A stretch of 64,000 nt of DNA from Acanthochlamys bracteata. Lineage: Eukaryota > Streptophyta > Magnoliopsida > Pandanales > Velloziaceae. The notes beneath the pieces were generated by a model. It was not told the DNA's origin. It saw nothing but the letters and a program-made list of their open reading frames with translations, and made no database searches. The stretch lies in the NCBI GenBank assembly GCA_019914995.1, contig CM034145.1:3346483-3410482 (forward strand). Direction: 5' to 3'. This document shows, one piece after another, positions 1 through 11,890 of this stretch; positions within the stretch are counted from its first letter, which is position 1, and the number at the start of each line of letters is the position of its first letter. The position numbers and the translations under genes were made by a program.

Positions 1-553
1 TCTCCGATCATCTCATCTGAATCACATCATAAACACTTAACATTCATGAGATAGATCCTGTGCTCAATCTTGTTTATTTTCTTGTAACCTCTTACTAACA
101 GTGTAAAGGTGGTGCTGCAGGCACCGGTAAAGGAAGCTCAGGTAGAGCTTGGTGTAAGCTCTTAGACCTTGTAATAGTGCTAGCAAATCAGCCAGGGGGA
201 CAGGCGTGTCCAGTAGGCTGTTAGGGGTTGTCTTGGCGAAGAAACCCGGTAGAGTAAGTGTGCTTGGCGAAGCACTTTGCTCAAGGTGTATTTGTAGCTT
301 ATTAAAGGTCTAGTGAAGCTTTGGCTCTGATGATAGAGCGACCATGGATGTAGGCAAAAGGGTTTGCCGAACCACGTTAAATACCCTGAGCACTACTCTT
401 TGTCAATTATGTCAGTAAACACTCTACTCTCTGTGCTGCAAGTTACAGTATTGACACAGCCGGCTGTTAGTTCGTTGCAAGTAGGATAAGAAATTTAACG
501 AAAATTTTTATAGACTAACTCAATTCACCCCTCCCCTCTTGAGTTAATCTTGC
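1..553 (+). mobile_element. Ty1/copia-type LTR, 3' part (truncated by window start)
   Basis: The stretch has the look of a plant copia LTR. It contains the conserved core around 340-385 (gaccatggatgtaggc, then gccgaaccacgttaaat) and the C-rich segment near the 3' end (caattcacccctcccctctt at about 521-540). The likely 3' terminus is ...TCTTGCA at 553, because from 554 the sequence matches the array A consensus that other copies show after their own 'gcag'. The element is therefore inserted inside a copy of array A. The 5' end, any internal domain and the target duplication lie outside the window, so solo LTR and full element cannot be told apart. No reading frame of interest is present. Confidence 0.65.
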
Positions 554-611
554 AGGAATATCTAACAAAAGGTATAAGATTCTTCTGCTTCTCCTCTTTC
601 CTGGTGTAGAG

Positions 612-780
612 CCTTGTCAAATTAAACTCTGATGCATCCCAGCACAGATCGAGTAAAAGATGATTGAAGCAGATGCATCAATCAGTTCCTAGCTGGTGTA
701 TTCCTTGTGGCATTAAAATCTGATGCCTTCCGGCACGGCTCCAGTAAACGATGATTGAGTAAAATGCATCCATCAGTTTA
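612..780. repeat. Local ~85-bp tandem duplication inside array A copy 1
   Basis: A segment running from 'gccttgt' through 'ctgatgcatcccagcac...agtaaa.gatgattga' to 'gcatcaatcagtt' occurs at about 612-690 and again, diverged, at about 700-773. The other copies of the unit have this segment once. It is a copy-specific duplication next to the LTR insertion end. Confidence 0.7.
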
Positions 781-3700
781 GTCCTTATATATGGTTTTGA
801 GAAATTCATTTCTCCACAAATTTGCAATTCTAAGCTCAGAAATTAGCAAACTTACAAACAAACTTCCACATTTATATTAAAAGCAAACATACTAAGATCT
901 ACTAAAACCAAAACAGTTAGTTTCTAGCTTCAGAATTAAACTGAAATGGTGAGATCACACAAAAACAAGAACAAATTCTAAAATGGAAACTCAAAAGCCA
1001 TTAAAACAATGGGATGAACTTGATAAAGATTCAAGTACAAGCATCCGCATACTGAACATTGAATCATTTCATTTCATAAATGGAATAGGAAAAATTCAAT
1101 GAATCGAAAGCATTACTAGAATATGTCTAGGAACAGATAGTTTAGCAATTTGTCCAAATATTTTAAACAAATCTGTGGTTCTTCCTCTCATTTTTCTTTT
1201 TCATTTTAGTTTTATTTTTTCATAGTTTGACAAGGGCAACCAAAAAGGTCCTAACTAATTAGCTAAAGACATCCTCGGCTGCCTAATTGTATCACATAAC
1301 ACCCTCTCTCAAAATGCTTCGGAAATTAAGGGCCTATTGTCAAAATATTCACAAACTAATTGCATACCTTCTAACCCATCAGGACCAACTAGTGAGAAAC
1401 CAAACTACAAGAACTACAACAATTGAAGCTTAACACCACGCACCTAAACAGAAAAATCTATGCTGGTAGTTCAACCAGCTTTTTTTTTATCAAATTTTTG
1501 GGCAATAGAACATCACCTAAAAGAATTAAAGATAACAAACATAAAGCACCTAAAATTGAAGAAATAATTTTTAAATAAAAATAAATACTCAGTTGTACCT
1601 CTTCTGTAGCAGATAATCGCAAAATTGGAACACCCTAAGGGTTATAACTGAGGACATCAGACCTAGAAATCCGTTTGGGACTAAAGAGTAAACACCAACA
1701 AAATCCCTTTAGTGATGTATTGTTTTCAAGAGAAAGTAAAAAAATCAATATAAGACTCACAAGGAAGAGAGATCAGCAAAAGACGCCTTAACTAACTGCT
1801 CCAGGAACATACCCTTGACACCTACCGAACAAGGTATAATATTCTTCAGCTGCTCCTCTTTCCCGGGTGTAGAGCTTTGTGCCACTAAAATCTGATGCAT
1901 CCCAATCCAGCAAATGTTGTTTGGGGTGAATGCGTCCATCAGTTCATTGCTGAAGAATAATTTCTATCAACAAATTATCAATTATAAGCAAAATGCTGGA
2001 GTACATTATAACAAACAAAATACCAAAATTGTGAAACAATGAATAACACAATGCCATGTTGCATACTTAACAACATTCTTGATAAAATATTTTTCAAGCA
2101 CACAACTGATGCATGGATTGCAGACCACCATCTTCTTTCAAAAGTTTAATCTCTATGTGTGACACATTCAGAATAACCTGTAAAGATTGACAAAGAAAAA
2201 TAAAGAATCAAATAAGTCAAAGTCGAAAACAGCTGAACTTGTTAAGAAATTAGCAAAATTACCAACAAACTTTTCACATTTCATTTATTAAAACAAAATT
2301 TCTACATTTAAACCAAACAGTTACTACTCTTTTCAGAATTGAACTGAAATGGTCAAACCACAAAAAAAAAAAACATATTTGAAAATGTGAACTCAAAAGC
2401 CATTAAAAGATTCAATTTTGAAAATATTGATGACAAAAATTGGAACATTTTATATATTCAAGTAAAAGCGTCTGCGTACCGGCCATTGAATCATTTCTTT
2501 TCTTAAATGGAATAGGAAATTTTCAATGAATCAATAGCATTACTAGAATTTGTCTAGCTACTTAGTTTCACGATTTGTCCAAAAATTTAAACCAATCCTT
2601 GGTTCTTCCTCTCAAATTACTTTTACTTTTTAGTTTCATTTATTCATAGTTTGCTAATTGCAACCAAGAGGCTCCTAACTAGTTAGCTAAAGACTCCTCT
2701 GCTACCTAATTGTATCACATAACACCCTTTCTCAAAATGCTTTGGAACCTAAGGGCCTATTGTCAAAATATTCACAAACTAAATGAATACCTTCTAACAA
2801 ATCAGGTCCATCTACTGAGAAACCAAACTAAAAGAGCTACAACAATGGCAGCTTAATACTGCACTCCTAAACAGAAAGATCTATGCTGGTAGTTCAACCA
2901 GCTTTATTTTTTATCAAACTTTCGTGCATTAGAACATCACCTAAAAGAATTAAAGATAACAAACATAAAACGCCTAAAATGGAAGAAAGAATTTTTAAAT
3001 AGAAATACTCAGTTGTACCTCTTCTGTGGCATATAAACGTAATTGTAATACTCCTATGAGTTATCATTGAGGACATCAGAGCTGGAAATGAATTTGGGAC
3101 TAAGGGTAATGCCAACAAAATCTTCTATAGTGATGTATTGCTTTCAAGAGAAAGTAAAAAAAAAAAAAAAAATCAATGTAAGACTCACAAGGAAGAGAGA
3201 TCAGCAACAGTCGCCTCAACTAACTGCTGCAGCAACACGACCGCGACGCCTATAGAACAACGTATAAGATTCTTCTCTGCTCCTCTTTCCCAGGTGTAGA
3301 GCTTTGTGCCACTAAATCTAATGCATTTCAGCATGAATCCAGTAAATGATGTTTGGGACGAATGCGTCCATCAGTTCATTGCTGAAGTATCATTTCTCTC
3401 CACAAATTATCAATTATAAGCACAATGCAGGAATACACTATAACAAACAAAGTACCAAACTTGTGAAACAATGAATAACACAATGCCATGCTGCATATTT
3501 AACAACATTCTTGATAAAATATTTTTTCAAGCTCACAAATGATGCATGGATCGCAGACCACCATCTTCTTCAAAAAGTTTCACATCTATGTGTGACACAT
3601 TCGGAATAACCTGCAAAGATTGACAAAGAAAGACAAAGAAAAACAAAGAATCAAATAAGTTGAAGACAGCTGAACTTGTTCAGAAATTAGCAAAATTACC

Positions 3701-6003
3701 AACAAACTTTTCACATTTCTATTAAAAGCAAACACATTAAGAACAATTTAAACCAAACAGTTAGTTCTCATTTCAGAATTGAGCTGAAATGGTGAAACCA
3801 CACAAAAAAAAAAAAAAAAAATTCGAAAATGGGAACTCAAAAAGCCATTAAAACAATCATTTTGAAAAAATATTGATGATAAAAATTGCAACATTTTATA
3901 GATTCAAGTAAAACACCTGCATCATATCGACCATTGAATCATTTCATTTCTTAAAAGGAATAGGAAATTTTCAATGAATCAAAAGCATTACTAGAATTTG
4001 TCTAGGTACTGAGTTTCGCAATTTGTCCAAATATTTTAAACCAATCTGTGGTTCTTCCTCTCATTTTACTTTTTCTTTTTAGTTTCATTTTTTCATAGTT
4101 TGCTAAGTGCAACCAAAAAGCTCCTAACTAATTAGCTAAAGACATCCTCTGCTACCTAATTGTATCACATAACATCCTCTCTCAAAATGCTTTAAAACCT
4201 AAGGGGGCCTATTGTCAAAATATTCACAAACTAAATGAATACTTTCTAACAAATCAGGTCCGTCTACTGAGAAACCAAACTAAAAGAACTACAACAATGG
4301 AAGCTTAATACCACACTCCTAAACAGAAAGATCTATTCTGGTACTTCAACCAGCTTTATTTTTATCAAATTTTCGTGCATTAGAACATCACCTAAAAGAA
4401 TTAAAGATAACAAACATAAAATGCCTAAAATGGAAAAAAGAAAGTTTTAAATAGAAATACTCAGTTGTACCTCTTCTGTAGCAGATAGTCGTAATTGCAA
4501 CACTCTTATGAGTTATCACAGAGGACATCAGAGCTGGAAATAAATTTGGGACTAAAGGGTAATGCCAACAAAATCTCTATAGTGATGTATTGTTTTCAAC
4601 AGAAAGTAATAAAATCAACATAAGACTCACAAGAAAGAGAGATTCAGCTATGATGGCCTCTACTAACTGCTGAAGCAACACACCCTTGACAACTGCATAA
4701 AAGTATAAGATTCTTCAACTGCTGCTCTTTCCTGGTATGCCTTGTGGCATTAAAATCTGATGCATTCTAATGCAGATCCAGTAAACGATGATTGGGACGA
4801 ATGTGTCTGTCAGTTCATTGCTGATGTATGATTTCGGGAAATCCATCTTCTCCATAAATTTTCAAATCTAGGCAAAATGCTGGAATACACAATAACAAAC
4901 AAAGTACAGAATTTGAGAACAAAGAATAACACAATGCAATATTGCATATGTAACATCTTTTATAAAAGATTTTACAAGTCCATAACTGATGCATGGATCT
5001 CAGACCACCATTTTCTTGGGAAAGTTCCATCTCTGCTGTAATGACACATTCAGAATAACCTGTAAAGATTAACAAAAAAAAAATAAAGAATCAAATAAGT
5101 CAAAGACCGCTGAACTTGTTCAGAAATTAGCAAACTTACCAACAAACTTTTCACATTTCTATTAAAAGCAAACACATTAAAATCTATTTAAACCAAACAG
5201 TTAGTTCTCATTTCAGAATTGAAGCTGAAATGGTGAAACCACACAAAAAGAAAAAAAAAATATTCCAAAAATGGGAACTCAAAAGCCATTAAAACAATCA
5301 ATTTTGAAAAAATTGGTGATAAAATCTGCAACATTTTAAAGATTCAAGTAAAGTGTCCGCATACTAATCATTTCATTTCTTAAAAGGAATAGGAAAATTT
5401 CAAAGAATCATAAGCATTACTAGAATTTGTGTACTGAGTTTCTCAATTTGTCCAAATATTGTAAACCAATCTGTGGTTCTTCCTCTCATTTTACTTTTAC
5501 TTTTTAGTTTCATTTTTTCATAGTTTGAGAAGTGCAACCAAAAAGCTCCTAACTAATTAGCTAAAGACATCCACTGCTACCTAATTGTATCACATAACAC
5601 CCTCTCTCAAAATGCTTTGTGAACCTAAGGGCCTATTGTTAAAATATTCACAAGCTAAATGCATACCTTTCTAACAAATCAGGTCCATCTACTGAAAAGC
5701 CAAACTCAAAGAACTACAACAATTTAAGCTTAAAACTGCACTCCTAAACAACAAGATCTATGCTGGTTGTTCAACCAGCTTGAATTTCTATCAAAATTTT
5801 GTGCATTAGAACATCACCTACAAGAATTAAAGATAACAAACGTAAAACACCAAAAAATGGAAGAAAGAATTTGTAAATAGAAATACTCAGCTGTACCTCT
5901 TCTGTAGCAGATAATCGCTAATTGCAACAACCTTATGAGGTATCACTGAGGACATCAGAGCTGAAAATCAATTTGGGACTAAAGGGTCATGCCAAGAAAG
6001 TCT

Positions 6004-6240
6004 CTATAGTGATGTACTGTATCCAATAGAAAGTAAAAAAATCAACATAAGATTTACAACGAACAGATATTCAGCAACAGTGCCCTCAACTAACTGTTGC
6101 AGCAACATGTCCTTGACACCTATAGAACAAGGTATAAGATTCTTCTCCTTCTCCTCTTTCCCAGGTGTAGAGCCTTGTGCCACTAAAATCTGTTGCATTT
6201 CCAGCATGAATCCAGTAAATGATGTTTGTGGCGAATGCAT
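6004..6240 (-). pseudogene. Best-preserved coding-looking block of array A (unrecognised)
   Basis: This minus-strand open stretch shows the second block of the array A unit in one of its more continuous forms. It includes MQQILVAQGSTPGKEE, then NLIPCSIGVKDMLLQQLVE and a short tail before the frame runs into spacer. The same peptide appears with frameshifts or stops in the other copies, for example about 1757-1939 on the minus strand, and in the right arm on the plus strand near 7060-7180, 8380-8480, 9800-9910 and 11200-11310. That points to a once-coding exon carried along by the tandem amplification. I cannot assign a family. It is not expected to make a protein. Confidence 0.4.
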
Positions 6241-6522
6241 CCATCAATTCATTGCAGACGTATCATTTCACTCCACAAATTTTCAATAATAAGCACAATG
6301 CTGGAATACACAATAACAAACAAAGTACTAAGCTTGGGAAAAAATGAATAACACAATGCCATGCTGCATATTTAACAAAATTCTTGACAAAATATTTCAC
6401 AAGCTCATAACTGATGCATAGATCTAAGACCATCATCTACTTCGAAAAGTTTCACCTCTATGTGTGACACATTTAGAATAACCTGCAAAGAATAAGAATG
6501 AGAAACAAATAATCTAACAATC

Positions 6523-6622
6523 NNNNNNNNNNNNNNNNNNNNNNNNNNNNNNNNNNNNNNNNNNNNNNNNNNNNNNNNNNNNNNNNNNNNNNNNNNNNNN
6601 NNNNNNNNNNNNNNNNNNNNNN
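6523..6622. other. Assembly gap of exactly 100 N
   Basis: A run of 100 N, the usual placeholder for a gap of unknown size. It sits exactly where array A changes orientation, so the true structure and copy number at the symmetry centre are unknown. Confidence 0.99.
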
Positions 6623-9600
6623 TAAGTAGATCTTAGTTTGTTTGGTTTTAATAGAAATGTGAAAAGTTTATTGGTAAGTTTGCTAATTTTCGTACAGGAT
6701 TCAGCTGTCTTGATTTGTTTGATTCACAATCTTTTCAGGTTATTCTGGATGTGTAATGCTCTGAAGTATAACTTTCGGAAGAAGCTGGTGTTCTGAGATC
6801 CATGCACCAGTTATGAACTTGCGTAAAATCTTTTAATAAAAAAAGTTGTTACATATTCAGCATTGCATTGTGCTATTCTATGTTTCTCAATTTTATAGTT
6901 TTCTGTTTCTGTGTATTCCAGCATTATGTCTTAGAATTAGACGTTCGTGGAGAAGATGGATTTCTGAAGCCATATATGTTAGCAATGAATTGATGCATAC
7001 TTGCTGCAATCATCATTCACTGCCTCTTTGCTGGAATGTATCAGATTTTACTACCATAACTCTGCACACCAGGAACTAGGAGCAGTAGAAGAATCTTTTA
7101 CCTTTTTCTACACAAGTAGAAGGTATGTGCTTCAGCAGGTAGTTGAGGCCACCGTTGCTGAATTTCTCTCTTTGCGAGTCTTATGTTGATTTTTTTCTAC
7201 TTTCTGTTGAACATTATACATCATTGTAAAGATTATTTCTGCATTACCATTTAGTTCCAAAGTGATTTTCAGGTCTCATATCCTCTTGTGATAACCCTGA
7301 GTGTGTTGCAATTGCTGATTATCTGCTTCAGAAGAGGCATAAGTGAGTAGTTCTATTTAAAAGTTCTTTTTTCCATTTTAAGACCTTTAAGTTGTTGTCT
7401 TTAATTATTTTAAGGTGATGTAGTAGCTCGGTATGCAGTTGCCAATGTTGTAGTACTTTTCATTTTGGTTTTGCAGTAGATGGATATGATGTATGTATTT
7501 GGTATCTAACTATTGTAGACGGTAAGCCCTTAGATCCCCAAGCATTTTGAGATGGTGTTATGTGATACAATTGGGTTAGCCGAGGATGTCTTTAGCTAAT
7601 TAGTTAGAACCTTTTTGGTTGCACTTCTAAAAATATGAGAAAAAAACTAAAAAGAGAAAGTAGGAATAGAGGAAGAACCATAGATTGGTTTAAAATATTT
7701 GGACAAATCTACAAAACTTTCTGTACCTAGACAAAATTCAGCATGATTTTTGATTCATTGATTTTTCTAAGTCCACAAATAAATTGAAATGATTCAATTT
7801 TTAGTATGCGGATGCAGGTACTTTAATCTATAAAGAGTTGCAATTTTTATCTTCAAGTTTGTCAAAATTGATTGTTAAATGGCCTTTGAGTTCCAATTTT
7901 TGAATGTTTTTCATTCTGGTGTGGTTACGCCATTTCAGTTCAATTCCGAAACGAGAAACTAACCTTTTATGGTTTAAATAGATCGTAATGAATTTGTTTT
8001 TAATAGTAATGTGTCAAGTTTGTTGGTAAGTTGCTAATTTCCAATCAGGATTCAGTGGCCTTTGGTTTCTTTGATTCTTTGTTTCTTTTGCAATATTTGA
8101 AGGTTATTCTGAATGTGTCACGCTCAGAGGTGGAACTTTCTGAAAAAGACAGTGGTCTGAGATCCATGCATCAGTTATGAACTTGTAAAAGTTTTTATAT
8201 AACTTGTTGTTATATTGTTTATGTTTATATATTCAGCATTGTGCTTGTTATTGTAAGTTTGTGGAGAAGATGGGTTTCTGCAAACATGCATCAGCAATGA
8301 ACTTATGGGCGCATCACTTCAATCATTGTTTGCTGGCTCTGTACTAGAATGTGTCAGATTACTACCACAAGGATCTACACTAGGGAAGAGGAGCAGCAGA
8401 AAAATCTTGTATCTTTTTCTGCAGTACTCAAGGATGTGTGGCTTCAGTGGTTCGTTGAGGCCACCGTTACTGAATTTCTCTTCCTTGTGAGTATTACATT
8501 TGACTTTTTTACTATCTGTTGGAACAATACATCATTATAGAGATTTGTTGCAAGTAGCCCTTTAGTTCCAAAGTCATTTCCAGCTGTGATATCCTCAGTG
8601 ATAACTCTGAGGGTGTTGCAATTAGCGATTAGCTGCTGCAGAAGAGGTACAATTAAGAATTTCTATTTCAAAAGTTCTTTCTTCCATTTTAAGCATTTTA
8701 CTCTCGTTGTCTTTAATTCTTTAACATGATGTTTAACCCATTAAAGTTTGATAGAAAATAAAGCTCGTTGAACTACTGCTATAGATCTGCTTAGTATTTG
8801 GGTATGGAGTGCCATTGTTGTAGTTCTTTTAGATTTGGTTTCTCAATAGCTGGATATGATGGGTTCAAGGTATGCATTTAGTTTCTGAGAATCGTAGACA
8901 ATAGGCCTTAGATCCCAACGCATTTATGAGAGATGGTGGTATGTAATACAACTAGGTAGCAGAGGATGTCTTTAGCTAAGTACTTAGGACCTTCTTGGTT
9001 GTACTTCTCAAATTATGAAAAAGGAAATCCAAAAGAAATAGTAGGACGAGAGGAGAACTATAGATTGGTGTAAATTTTGTGGAAAAATCTGTGAAACTTT
9101 CTGTATTGACAAATTTAAGCAGGCTTTCGATTCATTGAATTTTTTCCATTCACCAATTAAATGAAATGATTTCAATTTTTGGTATGAGGATGCTGGTTCT
9201 TGAATCTGTATAAAGTTGCAATTTTTATCTTCAAGTTAGTCAAAATTGATTGTTTTAATGGCTTTTGAGTTCCAATTTTTTAAAGTGTTCTTTTTCTTTT
9301 GTCCGTGGTTTCGCCATTTCAGTTCTTCCAAAATGACAAATAACAGTTTTGGTTTAAATAGATGATGATGTGTTTGCTTTAAATAGAAATTTGACAATGT
9401 CTGTTGGTAAGGTTGTTAATTTCCCAACAGGATTTAACTGTCCTCGATTTGTTTGTTTATCACTTTCTTAATCTATGCAGGTTATTCTTTAATATGTCAC
9501 ATTCAGAGTGGAACTTTCCAAAGAATATGGTGGTCCGAGATCCATGCATCAGTTATGAACTTGTAAAATATTTTGTCAAAAACTGTTGTTGCATATGTAG

Positions 9601-11719
9601 CATTGCACTAGTTATTCTTTGTTCCTCAAATTTTATACTTTTTATGCTATTGTGTATTCCAGCATTGTGCTTAGAATTGAAAATTCCTGGGAAAAACAGA
9701 TTTCTGGAAAACATACGTCAGCATTGAACTAATGGACACATTTGCTCCAAGCATCGTTTACCGGCTATGTGCTAGGATGAATCAGATTTTATTACCACTA
9801 GGTTCTACACAACGAAAGAGCAGTAGAAGAATCTTGAACCTTTTCTTCAGTAGTCAAGGATGTGTTGCTTCAGCAGTCCATTGAGGCCACCGTTGCTGAA
9901 TTTCTCTTCCCTGTAAGTGTTACATTGACTATTTTACTTTCTGTTGAAAACAATACATCATTATAGAGATTTGTTGATCATTATCCTTTAGTTCCAAAGG
10001 GAGTTCCAGCACAGACATCCTCAGTTATAGAAACAATACAACTTGAAGGTGTTGCAATTTGTGATTATCTACTGCAGAAGAGGTACAACTGAGAATTTCT
10101 ATTTGAGAGTTCTTTCTTCCATTTCAAGTGCTTTAAGTTATTGTCTTTCATTCTTCAAGGGGATGTTTAATACATGAAAGTTTGATAGCAACAAAGCTGG
10201 ATGAACTATCGTTATAGATCTTTCTGTGTAGTAGTTCGGTATTGAGTTGCCATTATTGTAGTTCTTTTACTTTTGGTTTCTCAGTAGCTGGATATGATGG
10301 GTTGAAGGTATGCATTTAGTTTCTGAAAATTGTAGACAAATAAGCTTTAGATCCCAATGCATTTTGGGGGAGGGTGTTATGTGATGCGATTAAGTAGACA
10401 AAGGATGTCTTTAGGTGAGTACCTAGGACCTTCTATGTTTCACTTCTCAAAATATGAAAAAAGAACACTGAAAATAAAATGTAGCATGAGATGAAGAACC
10501 ATAGATTTCTTTCAAATATTTAGACATATTTGCGAAAGTTTCTGTACATTGACAAATTCAAGCACGGCTTCCGATTCACTGAATTCATGAAACATTCAAT
10601 TTTGGTATGCGGATGCTGGTACTTGAATATGTCAAAATTGATTATTTTATTGGCTTTTGAGTTTCAATTTTCGAATATGTTCTTTTTTTTATATGTGTGG
10701 TTTCGCCATTTCAGTTCAATTCCAAAATGAGAAACTAGCAGTTTGGTATAAGAGATCTTGATGTGTTTGCTTTTAATAGAAATGTAAAATGTTTGTTGGT
10801 AAGTTTGCTATTTTTTGAGAAGGTTTAAATCTGTCTTTAATTTGTTTGATTTCTTTGTTTCTCTTTCTTAATTTATGCAGGTTATTCTGAATGTGCCATG
10901 CTCAGAAGTGGAACTTTTGGAAGACTATGATGGTCCAAGATCGATGCATCAGTTATTAACTTGTAAACTTTTTTATCAAAAAATGTTGTTACATGTGTAG
11001 CATTGCAATGTGTTATTCTTTGTTCCTCAAATTTTATACTTTGTATGTTATTGTGTATTCCAGCATTGTGCTTTGAATTGGAAATTTGTGGAGAAGATGG
11101 ATCTGGAAAACATAAACCAGCAATGAACTAATGGGCGCATTTGCTCCAAGCATAGTTTACTGGCTCTGTGCTGGAATGCATCAGACTTTACTTCCACGTT
11201 GCTCTACACCAGTAAAGAGGAGCAGCCGAAGAGTCTTGTAATTTTTTCTGTAGTAGTCAAGGGTGTGTTGCTTCAGCAGTTAGTTGATACCACCGTTGCT
11301 GATTTCTCTTCCTTGTGAGTCTTACATTGACTTCTTTACTTGTTTTTGAAAATAGTACATCACTGTAGACAACTGTTGCCCATTGCCCTTCAGTGCCGAA
11401 ATGATTTTCAGCTCCTATATCCTCAGTGATAACCCTAAGGGTGCTGCAGTTAGCAATTATCTGCTGCAGAACTGGCACAAGTATTTCTACTTTAAAGTTT
11501 GTTCTTACATTTAAGTGCTTTTCCTTTTTTGGCTTTAATTCCTTTAGTGATGTTTTTTTCCATGAAGTTTAGATAGAAAATAAAGCTGGTGACCTACCAA
11601 TATAGATCCTTCTGTTTAGTGGTTTCGTATTGAGTCGCCATTGATGTGATTATTTTAGTAGCTGGATATGACTGGTAGGAAGGTAAGCATTTAGCTTCTG
11701 AATATTGTAGACAATAGGC
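6623..11719 (+). repeat. Array A, right arm: tandem ~1.4-kb repeat, about 3.7 copies, plus orientation
   Basis: These are the same units as 554-6522 but inverted. The marker 'ggttattct' after a splice-acceptor-like 'cag' or 'aag' recurs at about 6739, 8102, 9480 and 10880, with spacings of 1363, 1378 and 1400 bp. Within each unit an intron-like spacer ending in 'tgtattccag' precedes the second coding-looking block. The third block (for example about 8570-8646 and 11395-11470) ends ...CTGCAGAAGAGGTACAA-like, resembling a donor site. Homology stops at about 11719, in the middle of the element 'gacaataggc|cttag', where unrelated TG-rich sequence begins. The copies have many stops and are not functional genes. 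Confidence 0.88.
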
Positions 11720-11890
11720 AGGTTCGTCATTGTAGTTAGTTGTGGGTGGATTAGGATTGATCATGCAATTAATGTTAGTTGCTATTAGTCAGGTTTCATT
11801 GTAGTAGTTGCTAGTTGTGGGTGGTATAGGATTAATGATTCAAGTTGCTATTAGTTGCTGTTAGTTGCTATTAGTTTCTGTTCATTCAAT
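11720..11890. repeat. Degenerate short repeat based on 'gttgctattag', possible copia LTR fragment
   Basis: The motif agttgctattag, with the variants gttgctgttag and gttgctagttg, recurs around 11777, 11806, 11842, 11855 and 11866. It abuts the abrupt end of array A. Such runs occur in some plant copia LTRs, but no TG...CA ends or primer site are visible, so the assignment is weak. Confidence 0.35.

Larger units (their letters stand above)
554..6522 (-). repeat. Array A, left arm: tandem ~1.4-kb repeat, about 4.5 copies, minus orientation
   Basis: The same long sequence recurs with the marker (g/c)gtataa(g/t)attcttc at about 571, 1833, 3261, 4702 and 6131. The spacings are about 1262, 1428, 1441 and 1429 bp. 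The first copy is shorter because it lacks about 270 bp between 'ttctaag' and 'ctcagaaattagc' near 830. Read on the minus strand each unit holds three coding-looking blocks separated by AT-rich spacers. Block 1 begins after a 'cag' and reads VILNVS...GLRSMHQL. Block 2 includes NELMDAF, MHQILVAQ, STPGKEEQ and a QQLVEATVAE-like end. Block 3 ends in DYLLQKR before a GT. Frameshifts and stops differ between copies, so none is an intact gene. I do not recognise the parent protein. The arm ends at the N gap and continues beyond it in the opposite orientation. Confidence 0.9.
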
